Below, in pieces: positions 1 through 11,744 of a stretch of 64,000 nucleotides of DNA. The stretch comes from Blasia pusilla (taxonomy: Eukaryota > Marchantiophyta > Marchantiopsida > Blasiales), in contig CM114271.1 in NCBI GenBank assembly GCA_050084515.1, forward strand, positions 62,496,001 through 62,560,000. The letters run 5' to 3'. The notes beneath the pieces are model-generated. The model was not told the DNA's origin, did not search any database, and was given only the letters and a program-made list of their open reading frames with translations. The stretch's first letter is position 1. Each line of letters opens with the position of its first letter. Both the position numbers and the translations under genes were made by a program.

Positions 1-162
1 TCTCTCGTGTGGTTTTGGTTCTATGGCTGATGGAGTGGGAGCGTTGGGCTTCATGTACTCGTGGGAAAAGCGGACACCATCCTGTTCAAATCCAAACCCG
101 CGTCTTTCATGCGGAAAATCCAAGTCTTTCTCAAGAATCCGTTCAGTTCGTGAAATATTGGG

Positions 163-384
163 AGAGAGAGAGAGTGTACTCATTGAGTAGTGCCTGTCGT
201 AGCCTTGGGACCATAGACCCTGGTTGGACGTGCTTGAGACTGGGATGGGTGTAGAGAGAGGAAGAAGTGAAGAAGGTGCCATATGAGAGGAGGGAGACAA
301 TCTCTTAAAGTGTGAGTGCTCACCAAACAGCGTGCTGTTGCGGAGCTTCCAAGTGTCAACCAAGAAACTCTTCCACACCATCGA
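163..384 (-). mobile_element. LINE-like 3' end with (TC)n tail, copy 1
   Basis: On the minus strand this block matches the end of the LINE-like fragment at 49.4-49.7 kb almost base for base, including the short peptide ending in KATTGTT and a stop. Immediately after the conserved end (revcomp of gtactcatt at 175-183) comes a CT-rich simple repeat (163-175). The element nature rests on the 49-50 kb copy, which still has LINE-type coding sequence upstream. The 5' part is missing here. Confidence 0.5.
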
Positions 385-474
385 TCGAGAGAGGGAGAGA
401 GAGAGACTGTACTCATTAAGTAGTGCCTGTCGTAGCCTTGCGACCATGGACCCCTGGCAGAGAGAGAGAGAGAG
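385..474 (-). mobile_element. LINE-like 3' end with (TC)n tail, copy 2 (truncated)
   Basis: A second, shorter copy of the same terminal sequence starts at 409 and again abuts a CT/GA simple repeat (385-408). It contains only about 60 bases of the conserved end (the KATTGTT-stop segment) and then another GA tract at 455-474. The two copies are about 234 bases apart in the same orientation, so either two insertions landed together or a local duplication occurred. Confidence 0.4.
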
Positions 475-826
475 ACATATGGGTGGGGCTTGACGACTGA
501 CTGGTGGAGTTGTGGACTGCGGCTCTGCAGATCAATCGGAAGACTATATCCATAGCCTGTAGACTATGTCGAGCGAAGACGCCGGAGGAAAGGGCGGATG
601 TCGACCTCGACACCCATTTTACTCCTGTGAGTATGTGAGAGATCTCTCCATGAGAAACTGTTGTGCCGACCTCCATTCGGTCTTCGCAGGCGCCGCTGAA
701 TAGGAGGCTATGGCTTTGTGCAGAAGAGAAAGCGAGCACGGATTTTGTGGTCTATTTCCAAGTGCTCAAGACTCAGATGCTGTTCCGCGAGCGAAAGAGT
801 GTGGGCACTGGCTTGAGATGCTGCAG
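475..826. other. No recognised gene
   Basis: This stretch lies between the LINE-like ends and the first hydrolase exon. I looked here for the missing hydrolase exons (the GHSMG nucleophile elbow and the upstream FDNRG-type segment) and did not find them on either strand. Open frames are short and not recognisable. Confidence 0.4.
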
Positions 827-2382
827 GCAATGTGGAGTTGCTTGTCTCATCCCCTGGCCTAGCTTTGTTGCATCTGCTGGAGAGACGATTGGTGTTCCAC
901 TTCATGCTGCTTCTCAAGGGATCTTTGGCCTTGACATTGCAACAGGATTACTTGGAGGCGCTGGTGGGGGCAGAGAAGAGGAGAATTCTCCTCTATAAAG
1001 TGATTATCTCAAACCTGAGCCTTTCAGTCCTCAGCTCCACTCGCTTTTCGCTGCAGTGTTGCCATGTCTCAGTTCTCGTTGATTATGGTCGTTTTGGCAG
1101 AACGGATTGATTGCATCTGATTCCTATGGTCCCAACCCCAAGCCTTGCATTTTATGCAGGAGTACGTGAAGAACCTAATGAAAGGAGGGATGCAGCCCAG
1201 ATATGGGCTGGAGGGTCAGGCCTCTGCCTGTTGGAATCATAGTTTGTCCTCCGATGACTTGAATGCGATTCGATCTGCAGGTGTGGTAGTTGCCGTCATT
1301 CATGGCAGGTATGAGGCTGTGGGTCAGACAGGGATTAGGGTTTGATAGGAGAGCTTTGGGTTTCTGGCTCTCGAGACTTGCAGGCTGCTTTTGCATGCAC
1401 TGGGTTTTGCAGCTGTTTGGATTCGTTTTTCCTCATGCGATGGCTTGGCTTGCCTTGCCTCATCTTATTTCATTACCAGTGTCGGTCGATGGTAGTGTTT
1501 ACAGTGCAGACGCTTGCTCTGAGAATATCCATGCCTCAATTGGGTGAAGGCTCAACTTCCAGCTCTGCAGAAGGATGGATTGTAGGTTGCTCTGCTCATG
1601 ATTAACAGGAGAGCTCAGCCAGATTCGATCTTGTATCGGTGCTTGTCGTTAATCACGTGCCCCTTGCTTTGTCTGAATACCAGACATGATGTTATTGCAC
1701 AAGTTGAACATGCTCGCAAGCTTGCCTCGAAGTTGCATCCAGTAGCTCGTATGGTAGAGTTGCCTGGTGGCCACCTTGTGACCCATCAAAATACTGATGA
1801 GGTTCGTGACTGAAAAACACCTTTTGCTCCAGTCATTGACAAGATTTGTTGCGATGTTGGGGCATTGGTATGGCTTGTGGATTCTCGTTAAGCTTTTAGG
1901 TCAATTTGGGTTGATTTGTTGATGCCCAGCAAACATTTGGAGGACATGCTTTTCGGTCTCGTAGACTCGCCAGATGAGGGTCGTGGTACTCTCAGATTTC
2001 TTGTCGGTTCGGTCTGGAAGTTGAATCATTGTATTGGTTCGCCTCTGCAGTGAGGGAATTCATTTTATGTGTGGGGTGTGGCAGGTAAATAAAATTCTGC
2101 TGGATATGACTAGGGTGACGGAAATGAATGTACAATACTTCGATTGGAAAACAGTCGATGCAGGAGCTCCTTACGGGGAAGGTAATTATTCCTGTACACG
2201 CTTGGAACCTACATATCCTAATACTTCAACTCAACTCACTTCAATTAAAGGATTAGTTGGGTTCTCTGGGAAGTTGAAGTCGCTTTTCACCATTTCTCAG
2301 TACTGCACTGTTGTTGTTTGTCATTTTAGCTGATGATTGTTGCTTTCTTCTCGTAGTCGAGGCTCGGATGGAATCCTATTGA
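827..2382 (+). CDS. alpha/beta hydrolase, 3' exons only
   Basis: This is the C-terminal half of a plant alpha/beta-fold hydrolase. Exons inferred from reading frame and GT-AG borders are about 827-999, 1160-1308, 1684-1801, 2085-2181 and 2357-2382. The joined product carries the family signatures LEALVG...RRILLYKEYVKNLM, GLEGQASACWNH, IRSAGVVVAVIHGRHDVIAQ and VARMVELPGGHLVTHQNTDEV; the last includes the catalytic-His region (GGHLV) and the HDV loop holding the acidic residue. The joins at LYK/EYVK, HGR/HDV and DEV/NK restore the family's usual sequence exactly, which makes the introns convincing. The first exon is the least conserved. Exons for the N-terminal half, including the GxSxG nucleophile, are not seen in 1-826. 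They may lie beyond the window across a repeat-filled intron, or the gene may be a 5'-truncated relic. Substrate unknown. Confidence 0.68.
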
Positions 2383-5300
2383 TTTGTTCCAAGCTTTAGT
2401 ACGGTTGGTTTCTCTAATAGTCACTGTGACACGCACACTTCAATGCTTCTTGGGCTGTTGTCTGGTCTTACTATCTGGGATCCATTCTTCCAATGCTATC
2501 AATCGCTGAGTGGATGACTGAAATAATGTACCAGACCCTGCTTAATCATAACAAACCTTCTAGGTTTCTGCTAGGAAGCCTGAGGTAGGAAGCCGTAAAT
2601 AGATCTGCAAACCTGTCTGTGTTTGTCCATCTGCATCCCTGGTTTGAAACTCGAGTTCTCACGTTGGATTTTAAGCAGCACTCACTTTGATCGACCACTG
2701 CGTGTACCCCATAGTGAACAATCGTTTGTCTGTCACACAATAGACGTTATGAATTTGATGAGATCTATGTATGAACCAGTAGTAGTTCATATCTGGCCCA
2801 CCCTCGTGAAACTCGTGTTCTCACCTTCGGTCTTCAGCCTCACAACACTTTACCTGCCATTCCATGTATTTCCTTGTTTCTTAGTCTTCCGTCTCATCTT
2901 AGCACACTGTTTCTGTGGAAATCTCCAACACCTGCACAGCCATAGATAAGTGTGGAAAAGTTGCGAATGAAGAGGATTTGCAAGTCTGCCACTTCAGCTG
3001 GAGGATGTAGGTGGATGGTTGTTCTTTGTCAGTTAACAACAAAAATAAATTGTGTCCTAAACATAAATTTGACTTTAAGTAGTGCTCAGATGGTGCAGTG
3101 AGACATTGGCACCATTGGGTAGTTCTTATTTTTTATGGCTGAGATAAACTGACGGTAAAATCGTCGATGTTGTATTTGAAGAATGGTGCAATCTCAATGT
3201 AGTACACTTTGTTTGATCGTTTCAGTTGGAACCGTCGTCCTTTTCCCTCTGCATTTTCGCTCATACTTCTCGTTAGTACTCTGATGTCAAAACGCACTTC
3301 AATGAGGATAGCTGAAGCTTGAAAATGGACGAATGTAGAGAACGCTTGTAATAGGAGGTTTCCAACTGGGAATGTCACGTGGAATTTTTCTCCATAGCAG
3401 CACTAGCCCAAGCTAGTTTGATGAATGGCAAAGGGAGGATGCTCTTGCTAACACATCTCAGCAGGTGGTGAACAATCGCAGAAAGAAGACACCTGCAAGA
3501 AAGGAGTAAAAGCTGGAGGAACGTGGGATCGGAATTCGCAAGAGCCGTCAAGAGGGTCTTGGGTAGTTGTTTCCGTACTCGATAAATGCACGAAGAAGCT
3601 CGTACCAGAATGGGTAGAGCTGCTCTACGTGTTCCCCTTTCTTCATTGGACCTCTGCTGTTGTTCTAGTGGGGTTCGGTTATTGTTGATGAAGGGGTTTG
3701 TAGTGGAGTGTACCTCGATAGCATTCATCGAGAATGTGGTTCTCACGCTGGCAGAGATTTAGAGTGTTGCAATCAAAAGTCGATGCAATCGCAGATCCGC
3801 CAGAAATCTGTAACTAAACGAAATTTCGCCAATTTATACGTTTATGGTCAGAAGGCCGAAGGCCGAAGACACTATGTCGATCACTTCTAGTAGACGTCTG
3901 CCTTCACATACTGGAGAAGCGGACATATTTCACAAGAGGGCCAAGTTTGTTGACGGGACGAGACCCCTTACTGTCAGTGTTTGACAAGAGGGATGTGTTC
4001 GGAACTACTAGCGCACACCCTACAAACGGGTTCCCCTTAATTCTCACCGAAATAAGAGCCGGGCTCGCCGCACCGAGATTCATGAATCATAATGTGCAAC
4101 TAATGCCCACTTACACTGGAGATTCGCGGAGAAGCATGCCTGAATTCCGAGGCCTATGTATCCTTCAGGCAGGTCAAGAAGGTGGAAATGGAGGTACGGG
4201 GTTTGCGGATCTTACACAAGAGTTGAGACGGTGCACGAGTATTGCTCGCTCGTAAAATATGCTTTGATCCGAAGTACTGGATACACCCATGCCAAATGGA
4301 ATCCCGGGGTCTAAGAATCCTTGCCAACATGAACGCAAATCGTCCACTTATATCTCCAGGAAGCGCTGTCTTCGAATCCTCATCGGTCGCTAAGTAATCA
4401 GGTCCTCATCGATGAATGCATAATGGGGGATGCACACCTATTAATCGAAATAAGGGGCTTGTTGTAGAGGAAATATCTTGGTAGGAATTTGATACTGACA
4501 AATATCTTGTCGCACTGCACCTTTGAGATTTCAGGTCTAGGTTTCTGTCATTCAATGTAAGATTTAAGGTCTAAGTCTCCCTCTATGAAGCAGGAAGTTT
4601 GACTAACAGAAATATCATGGTTGGGAGTTTGACTGTAAGAAACATCACGTAGCACCGCAGATCTAAGTCTGCTTCTAATTGTGAGCCCTCAGCTAGGAAG
4701 GTCTTTTCATGATATCATGAGCTCTGAGTACCGGAGGATCGCTAACTAAACGGCTGCAAGCGATACAAGACTGGTCCTAAGTTCCAGACCCGCACCAATT
4801 AATCATTGGTTTACTTTCACACCCGATGCCACCTCCAGCTGAGAATCGGTTGAGTTGCCCGGGACTCAATGCAGAGGGTCTAAATAATTTCCGCTCGGAT
4901 AAGTTGTTCTACTTATTGTTTTTGAACTTGGTCATTGGAATCCTCGATCGAGATCATTGTGGCTGTTGAAGTGGAGTCTTGAGGTCGGGCGTTTTACTTG
5001 ACCGCATTGGTAGTTGAACCGGTCTGTCGAAAGGGACCTTTGCTTTGTAAGAGCCAGAGGTTTAACCTTTAGACATCGGTCCGGTGATCAATTGTTGGGG
5101 ACAAGGTCTCATTCAAATCCCTCGTGCGATGGACTAGTGACCGGTCACCTGAATGGAATTCTGAACGAAATATGAACATGTGTAGAGAAACCTAGTCAAT
5201 ACAGTCATTTGATCCCTAAAATTGGAGAGGCTCTACAGTGCGTATCTTTACCACTTATTATGAGAGCCAAATGGAGTTGGAGCTTTCTTATTGCTCTATA

Positions 5301-6807
5301 TCTTGAAATTGAGCCGTCTCCCCTACACCCTCAGAATCTCAGATCTTATTGCTGTGCAACTCCAATCCCCCAACCAAAACCACACTTCTACCATGCAGTA
5401 AGAGAGGCCACACTAGTTCATGGACCCGAACTCTTTCGGAAGAGTTCCGAGTCTACGATAGTCTCTGTTCTACTCGTTTACAACGAAGACACCAGAAACG
5501 GGAGAAATACGCGACCTTACATCAATTCACCTACAAAACTCGCGAGGGGCAACACAAATAACTGTAAAGCAGATGCGGGAAATATTATAGGTTAAATTAG
5601 AAATTCAATGCGTCAAACTGAGATCCTTCCGAATAATGCAAAGTGCTTTTCATTATTGATTCAAAGGTTGTACCTTCGCGCCTACTCCATAGAATTTTTC
5701 GATATGACACCAGGACCATGCATATGTTTGACTGATGACATACATACCCGACAAGTATGAACTGAGTTTAACACTAAATTGTGTGCCCTCTTAATCCGTA
5801 ATTTGAATGTCATGGCGACGCATTTAAGAAATTATTTACCAATCGGAAGGGGAACAGGACTGGATTCATGAAGAACAGCATCGTTGATCACCATAGCCAC
5901 ATGGTCGCAAGGTGCAAACGTTGCACTCGAACAGACTGATGACACCTCGAGCTCTGGTTATATGTAACGGAATGAATTTCCAATGTTACTTCAGATGTAA
6001 TCACTAGTCCAGACCTGTACACATACTGTATGATTTCTCCATCCCTCGAGGTTCACCTTCTTTACATTTGATACATAAATCGAGATACGCGATTCGATCA
6101 AGGTATGCTTATGGCTTATGCAGGTCAAGGATGACAAATTTCATACCCTCGTGTAGATCCCAAGAAATGTTCGCTTTTGTTAACTGCCGGTAATGACTGG
6201 GGGCCAAATCCTGATCCAACTGTATCTGGTGCGTCATCTAACTAGAAGGAATGGTCTGCCAAATTTGAAGATGAAGGTGGCCCTTGATGTGTCCCATATT
6301 CTCCTTCACGTCGATTGTTTGAATCTGACTCACACCCGATAAGCTGGAGCCTGATCATGAGGCCTGGAGATCTCTTGAATAAAAATATGCGGACGATGAC
6401 CGCAGTGATGAGTGCAAACAGCAAGATCATCAAAACAAAAAGAATGGCCAAAATGAGAAGCGCAAAGGCTCTCTGCATCGCGCGCTGCAACCAAAGGATC
6501 GAAGAGAATCACTTCAGAGATTGAACGTTTGCCAGCGGAGAATGTGAAGAGTAGCGCAGTCAGGCCGATGATCGATCGGAGACAGACACTGCATATTATC
6601 TGTACAAGATCTGCACAGGTTTGGCGCTGCCAGCTAACGGCAACAGATATCGACGTTGCTCGTCGTAGATGGTGTTGAACTTGAACCGACACTTATGGAA
6701 TCACATCTCCGTTTCTCCACTCCTTCATTTGACGGACATGCAGCAGCAAGTGCACCGGAGAAAGAAGCTGATGGTTGCAATGGGAAGAAACAAATAACAT
6801 AGATGAG
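2383..6807. other. Intergenic, no recognised gene
   Basis: About 4.4 kb without a gene I can support. Open frames of 80-130 codons occur (for example 3133-3378 and 3375-3746 on minus, 3947-4255 and 5209-5595 on plus), but none shows a family motif, and overlapping frames on opposite strands look equally open. A minus frame at 6242-6490 encodes a very hydrophobic stretch near its start and could be a small membrane protein, but nothing else supports it. Confidence 0.5.
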
Positions 6808-7085
6808 AGAAGACTGCAGAGAATAGTCACTCGTACACATATTCTGCGTAGATGAGTGATACAGAACTGGTCCGTGGGCATATTTTCAAAGAAACCAAAT
6901 TTAGAGTATAGACAGATCTACAGAGAGAAAACAAAATCAAAGAAATGAGAGAGTGCTGTAGTGGATAGCCACTCGTACGCAAAGGCGTTGTCGATGAATG
7001 ATACCGATCTGGTCCGCTGGCAGATTCACAGAGAAATAAATCAACCTTAAAGTACATACGCATCGAGAGAGAGAGCGAGAGAGAA
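6808..7085. repeat. Diverged tandem duplication, two ~130-base units
   Basis: Unit 1 (about 6808-6930) and unit 2 (about 6950-7085) share, in the same order, an agtcactcgtac-like start, a gatgagtgatac/gatgaatgatac core, an actggtccg/tctggtccg block, then a purine-rich tail ending in GA repeats. They differ at many positions, so the duplication is old. No gene is apparent inside. Confidence 0.6.
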
Positions 7086-7936
7086 GAATACAAGGACGAT
7101 CAGCGCGTAACCAAGAAAGCGGATTCTAGAAACCTAGCAACGGTGCAAAGCGTATGCAGAACATACGGATACGTAATCCAAACTCTGTTCGTAGATATTC
7201 GCAATACAGAGTTCGAGTCCTCGCTCGGAGACGCGTTGCGGGCACTCCTGCTCCTGAAATGTTCACGTTACAACTGCAAATAGCACTACAACTTATGCGT
7301 AACAAGCGCCGCTGCCCTTCAATGATCCATTTGAATTCAAATCGTTTCAATGCGACGTCCAGATTGCTGCCTCCGCTCCGTGTCAACTGCCTGGGGTCTG
7401 TCGGCAACTCTTCGATCAAAATCACGAACTCCGCGCCACAGTGGAACGCGTAACACCCAAAACGCTCGCCCGTCTAATGAGGTCAATTGTTATGGAGTGT
7501 GCTCACACGCAGGCCTCTATGAGGAGGGATAAGGCCCCGGGTGACGCTACAAGTTCCTTTTCTAGTAGTTGTTATGATATTATTTGGGAGTTGTTGACGA
7601 TATTCTTTTAGTTGTTGGCCTAGTCCAGTTTTTTGTTGCTTTTTCTGCTTCCCAAGACAGTGTTTGATAGTTTTTGTTGGCCTAGACAGGATTTAGGGTA
7701 CCTTTTTGCCTTACTCTACATTGTTTTGGAGTTGTTTATGATATAATTTTTGTTGTTTGTGTAGTCGTGTTGTGTAGTAAAGCTGTGGGAGTTTTCTCAC
7801 TCTCCTTACAGCTGTTATGGACTTGGCCCTTTTTAAAAATTCTTCACGGGCTATCTTTCCTTACGTATCTGTTTTCCATAAACAAGATGGAAGTAGGTTT
7901 TGTGTATTACTAGGTGTGTATCACCCTACCCTAGTG

Positions 7937-7939
<3 letters not shown>
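7086..7939. other. Intergenic, no recognised gene
   Basis: Roughly 7126-7450 is open on both strands for about 99 codons, which is more likely compositional than coding. From about 7540 the sequence becomes T-rich with runs of ttttgttg on the plus strand. No domain recognised. Confidence 0.4.

Positions 7940-8016
<77 letters not shown>
7940..8016. repeat. (TA)n microsatellite
   Basis: An uninterrupted alternating TA tract of about 38 units. The plus-strand reading (IYIYIY) is a consequence of the repeat, not a gene. It is followed by a short ATA-rich run near 8060-8080. Confidence 0.97.
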
Positions 8017-8021
<5 letters not shown>

Positions 8022-8655
8022 GTTGCACATGCCATGCAAATCTACAAGATGTATGAAAATGATAATAATAATAATAAAATTCTTAATTTTATTAAAAAAA
8101 TTCCTTTCCCTGATTATTTCAAAACTAAGTTATCATTTAATTTTCCAGCCTTCATGATCTCCTCGTTTAAAAAAAGGAAACTCTTCCTTTTGATCCAATT
8201 TTTTTTTCCAAATATGGTTTGAATTTCCTGCCCAACCAGTTTTGAAAATTAAAAAGAATTTAGAAATTAAAATAAATTCATCCTTATGAAGAATAGTTTT
8301 CCGAACGATTATGTAATTTCCTCTCCAGACTAAACTTGACATTTAAATTCTTTTTTCGATGCTAGTGTAAAAATAAATTTTTTGATGAAAAATGTATAAA
8401 CATGAGGGGGACCTAATAATCAATTTTTTTATTAAAAATTTTTTGAAGTAAAATTTTATTTAAAAAAAAGGAGTTACTAACCCTCTTTCCATTCAATTTT
8501 AAACCAAGTTTAAAGTGAAATAAAAAAATTGAATTGAAAGAGGAACTTATGAAAATAACAGCCCTAACCACAAACAACATCAATCAAAGCTATAATGCCC
8601 ATAATAATATGATAGATACTAATAGACATTACTAGGGCTTGAGGTGTCGACGTAG
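8017..8655. other. AT-rich intergenic sequence
   Basis: Strongly AT-rich with many poly-A and poly-T runs. Short open frames are present, but none is recognisable. Confidence 0.5.
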
Positions 8656-8862
8656 CTCCATTGCAAGTCTATTTTTGCCAAGAGCCGCTACTTTGTGATT
8701 CTAATGCGATCGCAAGTTTGCAAGTCCACTTCGTGCAACTCCATGGCGGCTTCACATAGTTTTGCAAGTCGGGATTGATTTGCAAGTCCAAACAACCATT
8801 TTGCCATTGCAACTACAATGATTCGCATTGAACTTGCAAAGGAGATTGCAAGTCAAACTCCC
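8656..8862 (+). repeat. Cluster of TTGCAAGTC motifs
   Basis: The nine-base word ttgcaagtc recurs about five times in some 200 bases (near 8663, 8717, 8762, 8778 and 8847), with partial copies (cgcaagt, cttgcaaag) between. The spacing is irregular. The cluster stops where recognisable gypsy coding sequence begins, so it marks the 5' break of that fragment. Confidence 0.6.
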
Positions 8863-9165
8863 ATCTTGAGAGTGCGTGAGGTTTTGTCATCAAGTGTTCT
8901 CTTATTGGAGGGACGCGAGGGTATGGTTTGGAAGGACCATGTGCGTAAGTGTGTGCTGTGTCACCTTCCGAACATTGACGGTACAGTTGACCCGAGCTGA
9001 GCAGTAGTTCATACAAGCTTGCGATGTATGTTGAGTGGTTGTGCCCGCGGTGCAGCCACTATGCTAGTCTGTGATGGATGTTCGAGAGGATGGCATATGA
9101 CATGTTTGACACCATCTCTCACTAGGATTCCTCACGGACGATGGATGTGTCCCAGATGTACATAG
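8862..9165 (+). pseudogene. Ty3/gypsy integrase tail plus PHD finger (fragment)
   Basis: This is the far 3' coding end of a Ty3/gypsy element. The frame begins with an integrase C-terminal segment (LRVREVLSSSVLLLEG, then MVWKDHVRKCVLCHLPNIDG) and a stop at 8998-9000. In another frame it continues with a PHD-type zinc finger: C at about 9025, VCDGC, WHMTC, WMCPRC, ending in a stop at 9163-9165. The second zinc-binding cysteine (CMLC in the 63-kb copy) is changed to CMLS here, so this finger is probably broken. The same module occurs at 31.6 kb and 63.3 kb behind integrase. Everything upstream of the integrase tail is lost. Confidence 0.75.
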
Positions 9166-9347
9166 CGTAGGTAGTTCTACATTCCGACTTGTGTTTGTGA
9201 CATGGATGACAAAAAGGTGACTAACGATGGGGCCACATGAGCACCCGACCTTCTTGCTCTTAGCATCCGAGAGATGTATGTTATGGTAGGTAGGGATAGA
9301 TGACTATCTGGAGTTAGAGGGACCTAACCACTAGCTAGGGGGGCAAT
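9166..9347 (+). other. 3' untranslated region and polypurine tract of the PHD-gypsy element
   Basis: Sequence between the PHD-frame stop and the LTR. It ends with a G-rich tract (ctaggggggcaa, about 9335-9346) in the position expected for the plus-strand primer. The 63-kb copy has the equivalent purine tract (agaggggcgg) before its LTR. Confidence 0.5.
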
Positions 9348-10096
9348 TGGAGATATTTTGGTACTTCTTATCTAGTTGTTTGGATGCCATGAGTTAGCAT
9401 GGGATCGTGTGTGTTTGTGTGTGTGTGTGTTCGATGACAACGATGTATGTTGTGTAGCAATGTATATGCGCACGATAAATATCACGTCTTTTAGGATAGA
9501 TCGGTGAGATCTAGGAGAGCGCCTTCGTGAGTAGTGGAGGACAGGCTTAGGCGGTTGAGAATGACCTACAGGTTTCCCCTTCGTTTCGGCTCATTTGGAG
9601 CAATATTTAAGAACTTACTATTTTAGGTAAGCACCATTTTGAGTATATGGTCAACTTTCTATTTTTGGTAAGTGGCCCTTGATCTCCTACATCAGGGCAA
9701 GAGCCAAGGAGATGACTTGGGAGCATATGTTACCATGGAGAGAGATTGGGAGAGGGGAGGGGTATACCTCAAGGAGAGAGAGCTTAAGAGCTTATTCTCT
9801 CTTTGTTGAACCTCTTGACACGAGGCGGTGAAGCTATGGTCCCTTGCCTTGTGAGTGTAACCTAAGCCTCTCATTAGGAGAGTGGATTCGTTTAGACATT
9901 GAGAGAGATATGTAAGAGTGCACAAATGTGAGAGCTATGGTGTTATGAGAGAAATGTCATCTTATTTTATTGGAGATATTTTGGTACTCCTTGTCTCGTT
10001 GTCTGGATGCCATGAGTTAGCATGGGATCGTGCGTGTTTGTGTGTGTGTTTGGTGACAGTGATGTATGTTGTGTAGCGATGTGTATGCGCACGACA
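9348..10096 (+). mobile_element. 3' LTR of PHD-gypsy element
   Basis: The LTR begins TGGAGATATTTTGG right after the purine tract and ends ...GCGCACGACA, giving TG...CA ends. About 9478-9968 matches the LTR-like blocks at 31.05-31.53 kb and 37.84-38.40 kb (both minus), including the segment that reads ggctcatttggagc. The first ~130 bases (9348-9477) are repeated almost exactly at the end (9971-10096), an internal terminal duplication also partly present at 30.9-31.0 kb. No matching 5' LTR of this copy lies in the window. Confidence 0.65.
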
Positions 10097-11744
10097 CTTT
10101 GAATGATTGTGTAATCTCCCAAGTCTTTAATTTCTTACTTGATTTCAAAAGATTGAGCTTATGCCACACAAGATCTTGCTTACAATGAGATCGAGAAATA
10201 TTCAATCCTTTCTCATCAAATTCCAAGATGGAAATCACTCTTAAATACAAAGCAAAATCTAGAAGTATAGAGAAATCATAATTTCTTTCATGCCCTCTCT
10301 TTATCCCTAGTTTGGAAAAGAGTATTTCAATACAATGTGACTCACATAGATGTGAAGGAATAAGGAGTGCAGATATCCATCTCTAAAGATGATTACCAAC
10401 AAAACAAAAAATATAGATCGATATTTGTATCTCATAAAAAGCTTGTAAACTCACTACGTTTTTCTCTTCAGAAAACAAATTATTTCTTGCTAATGTGAGG
10501 CCATGCTTTCAACTATAAACTCTATAATGTAAAGAAGAAGGGTACTTTAGATGCCTTTTTCACCCTTTCGAATCAATTAAGAGAAGAGAAGAAAACATCT
10601 ATATAATGTGCACAAATTTCTAGGAACAATACAATTCCTAAAATGCACTCACAGAATTCATTCGTCCTCTTTAATATCTTCCTCAAGCACCTTTGTAATT
10701 CTCTACTATGGAAGCTCAATTGTGCCTTTCACCTCTATTCACATCATCTAATATCAAATCATGGTGATTCAAAGTGTAGAGTTCATACACTTTGTTTATG
10801 TGCTCTAAGGTGGCATGACAAGTACCTAATGCCATAGCTTATGTGCACTTATCAAGAGGATTCACAAGTTTCTTCCCACTATGAGGAGGGTCTTGGTCCT
10901 CGAATTCATACATATCTCCCAAGGGAATCAAAGAATTAAAGTAGATAAATTCCATCTTGGCCAACTAATACCAAACCAAGGACCATCCTTAGTCCAATAT
11001 GAAGCCATCATAAGTTATCTCCTATATTCATCCCCATTACTAGCATGACTAATCAAAGGTCCCACAATATGCCTACAATATTTCTCCCAAATACTTTTCA
11101 CCTTGAACCATTCGTTTGTAGCGGGCCCGTGTCTGGCCCAGTCTCTTAATGAGAGGCTTAGATTATTTACAAGGTAAGGAGGACCATAACTCTATTGCTT
11201 CATGGCAAGAGGTTCAAAAAAGAGAGAATGAAGTCCAAAGCTCTCTCATCCACAAGGGAATACACCATGAAACTTTGTAAGGCCATACTCCCATACCTCA
11301 TAAACTTGTACAAAAATAAAACACTCAATTCCCTCGTAGAATCTATACTATTATTGGAGGAGGGTTTGTGGATTGGCAACACCTTATGCGCTCGACACAT
11401 GTTACTTTCATATTTACTTCTTTACGCGTGGCATGACACAAAATATAGATTTTTAAAAAATATTCAAATTTTGGTTTTGAAAAAAATTCACTAATTTTTT
11501 TTTCTCCGCGTGTATTTATTTTTGTTCTCCCGCGTGCTAAGCCGCCAAAAATATTATCATGGACACTTTAGTTTTTTGAAACAGGGCCATAAATTTAAGT
11601 GGTTAGAAGGGTCATTCGTATTTGAACTTAACTCGAGTTGTTAGGAGGGCCAAGCCACCAAAAATATACTTGGCATGGACATCGCACTTCGTCCTTTTAG
11701 AGACGACGCATTTAGACTAAGCTGACGAAGCAACTTTATATTTT
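10097..11744. other. AT-rich intergenic sequence
   Basis: No gene recognised. Short open frames (10643-10837, 11195-11494) lack motifs. Near 11140-11230 on plus there is a stretch resembling the LTR segment around 31.1-31.2 kb (ggtaaggaggaccata, aggttcaa, agagagaatga), so an LTR relic is embedded here. Confidence 0.45.

Noticed and set aside
6242-6490. Small hydrophobic protein on minus
   Set aside because: One hydrophobic stretch alone is weak evidence, and overlapping frames are open on the other strand.
7817-8157. Frames containing an IYIYIY run
   Set aside because: Direct translation of the (TA)n microsatellite.
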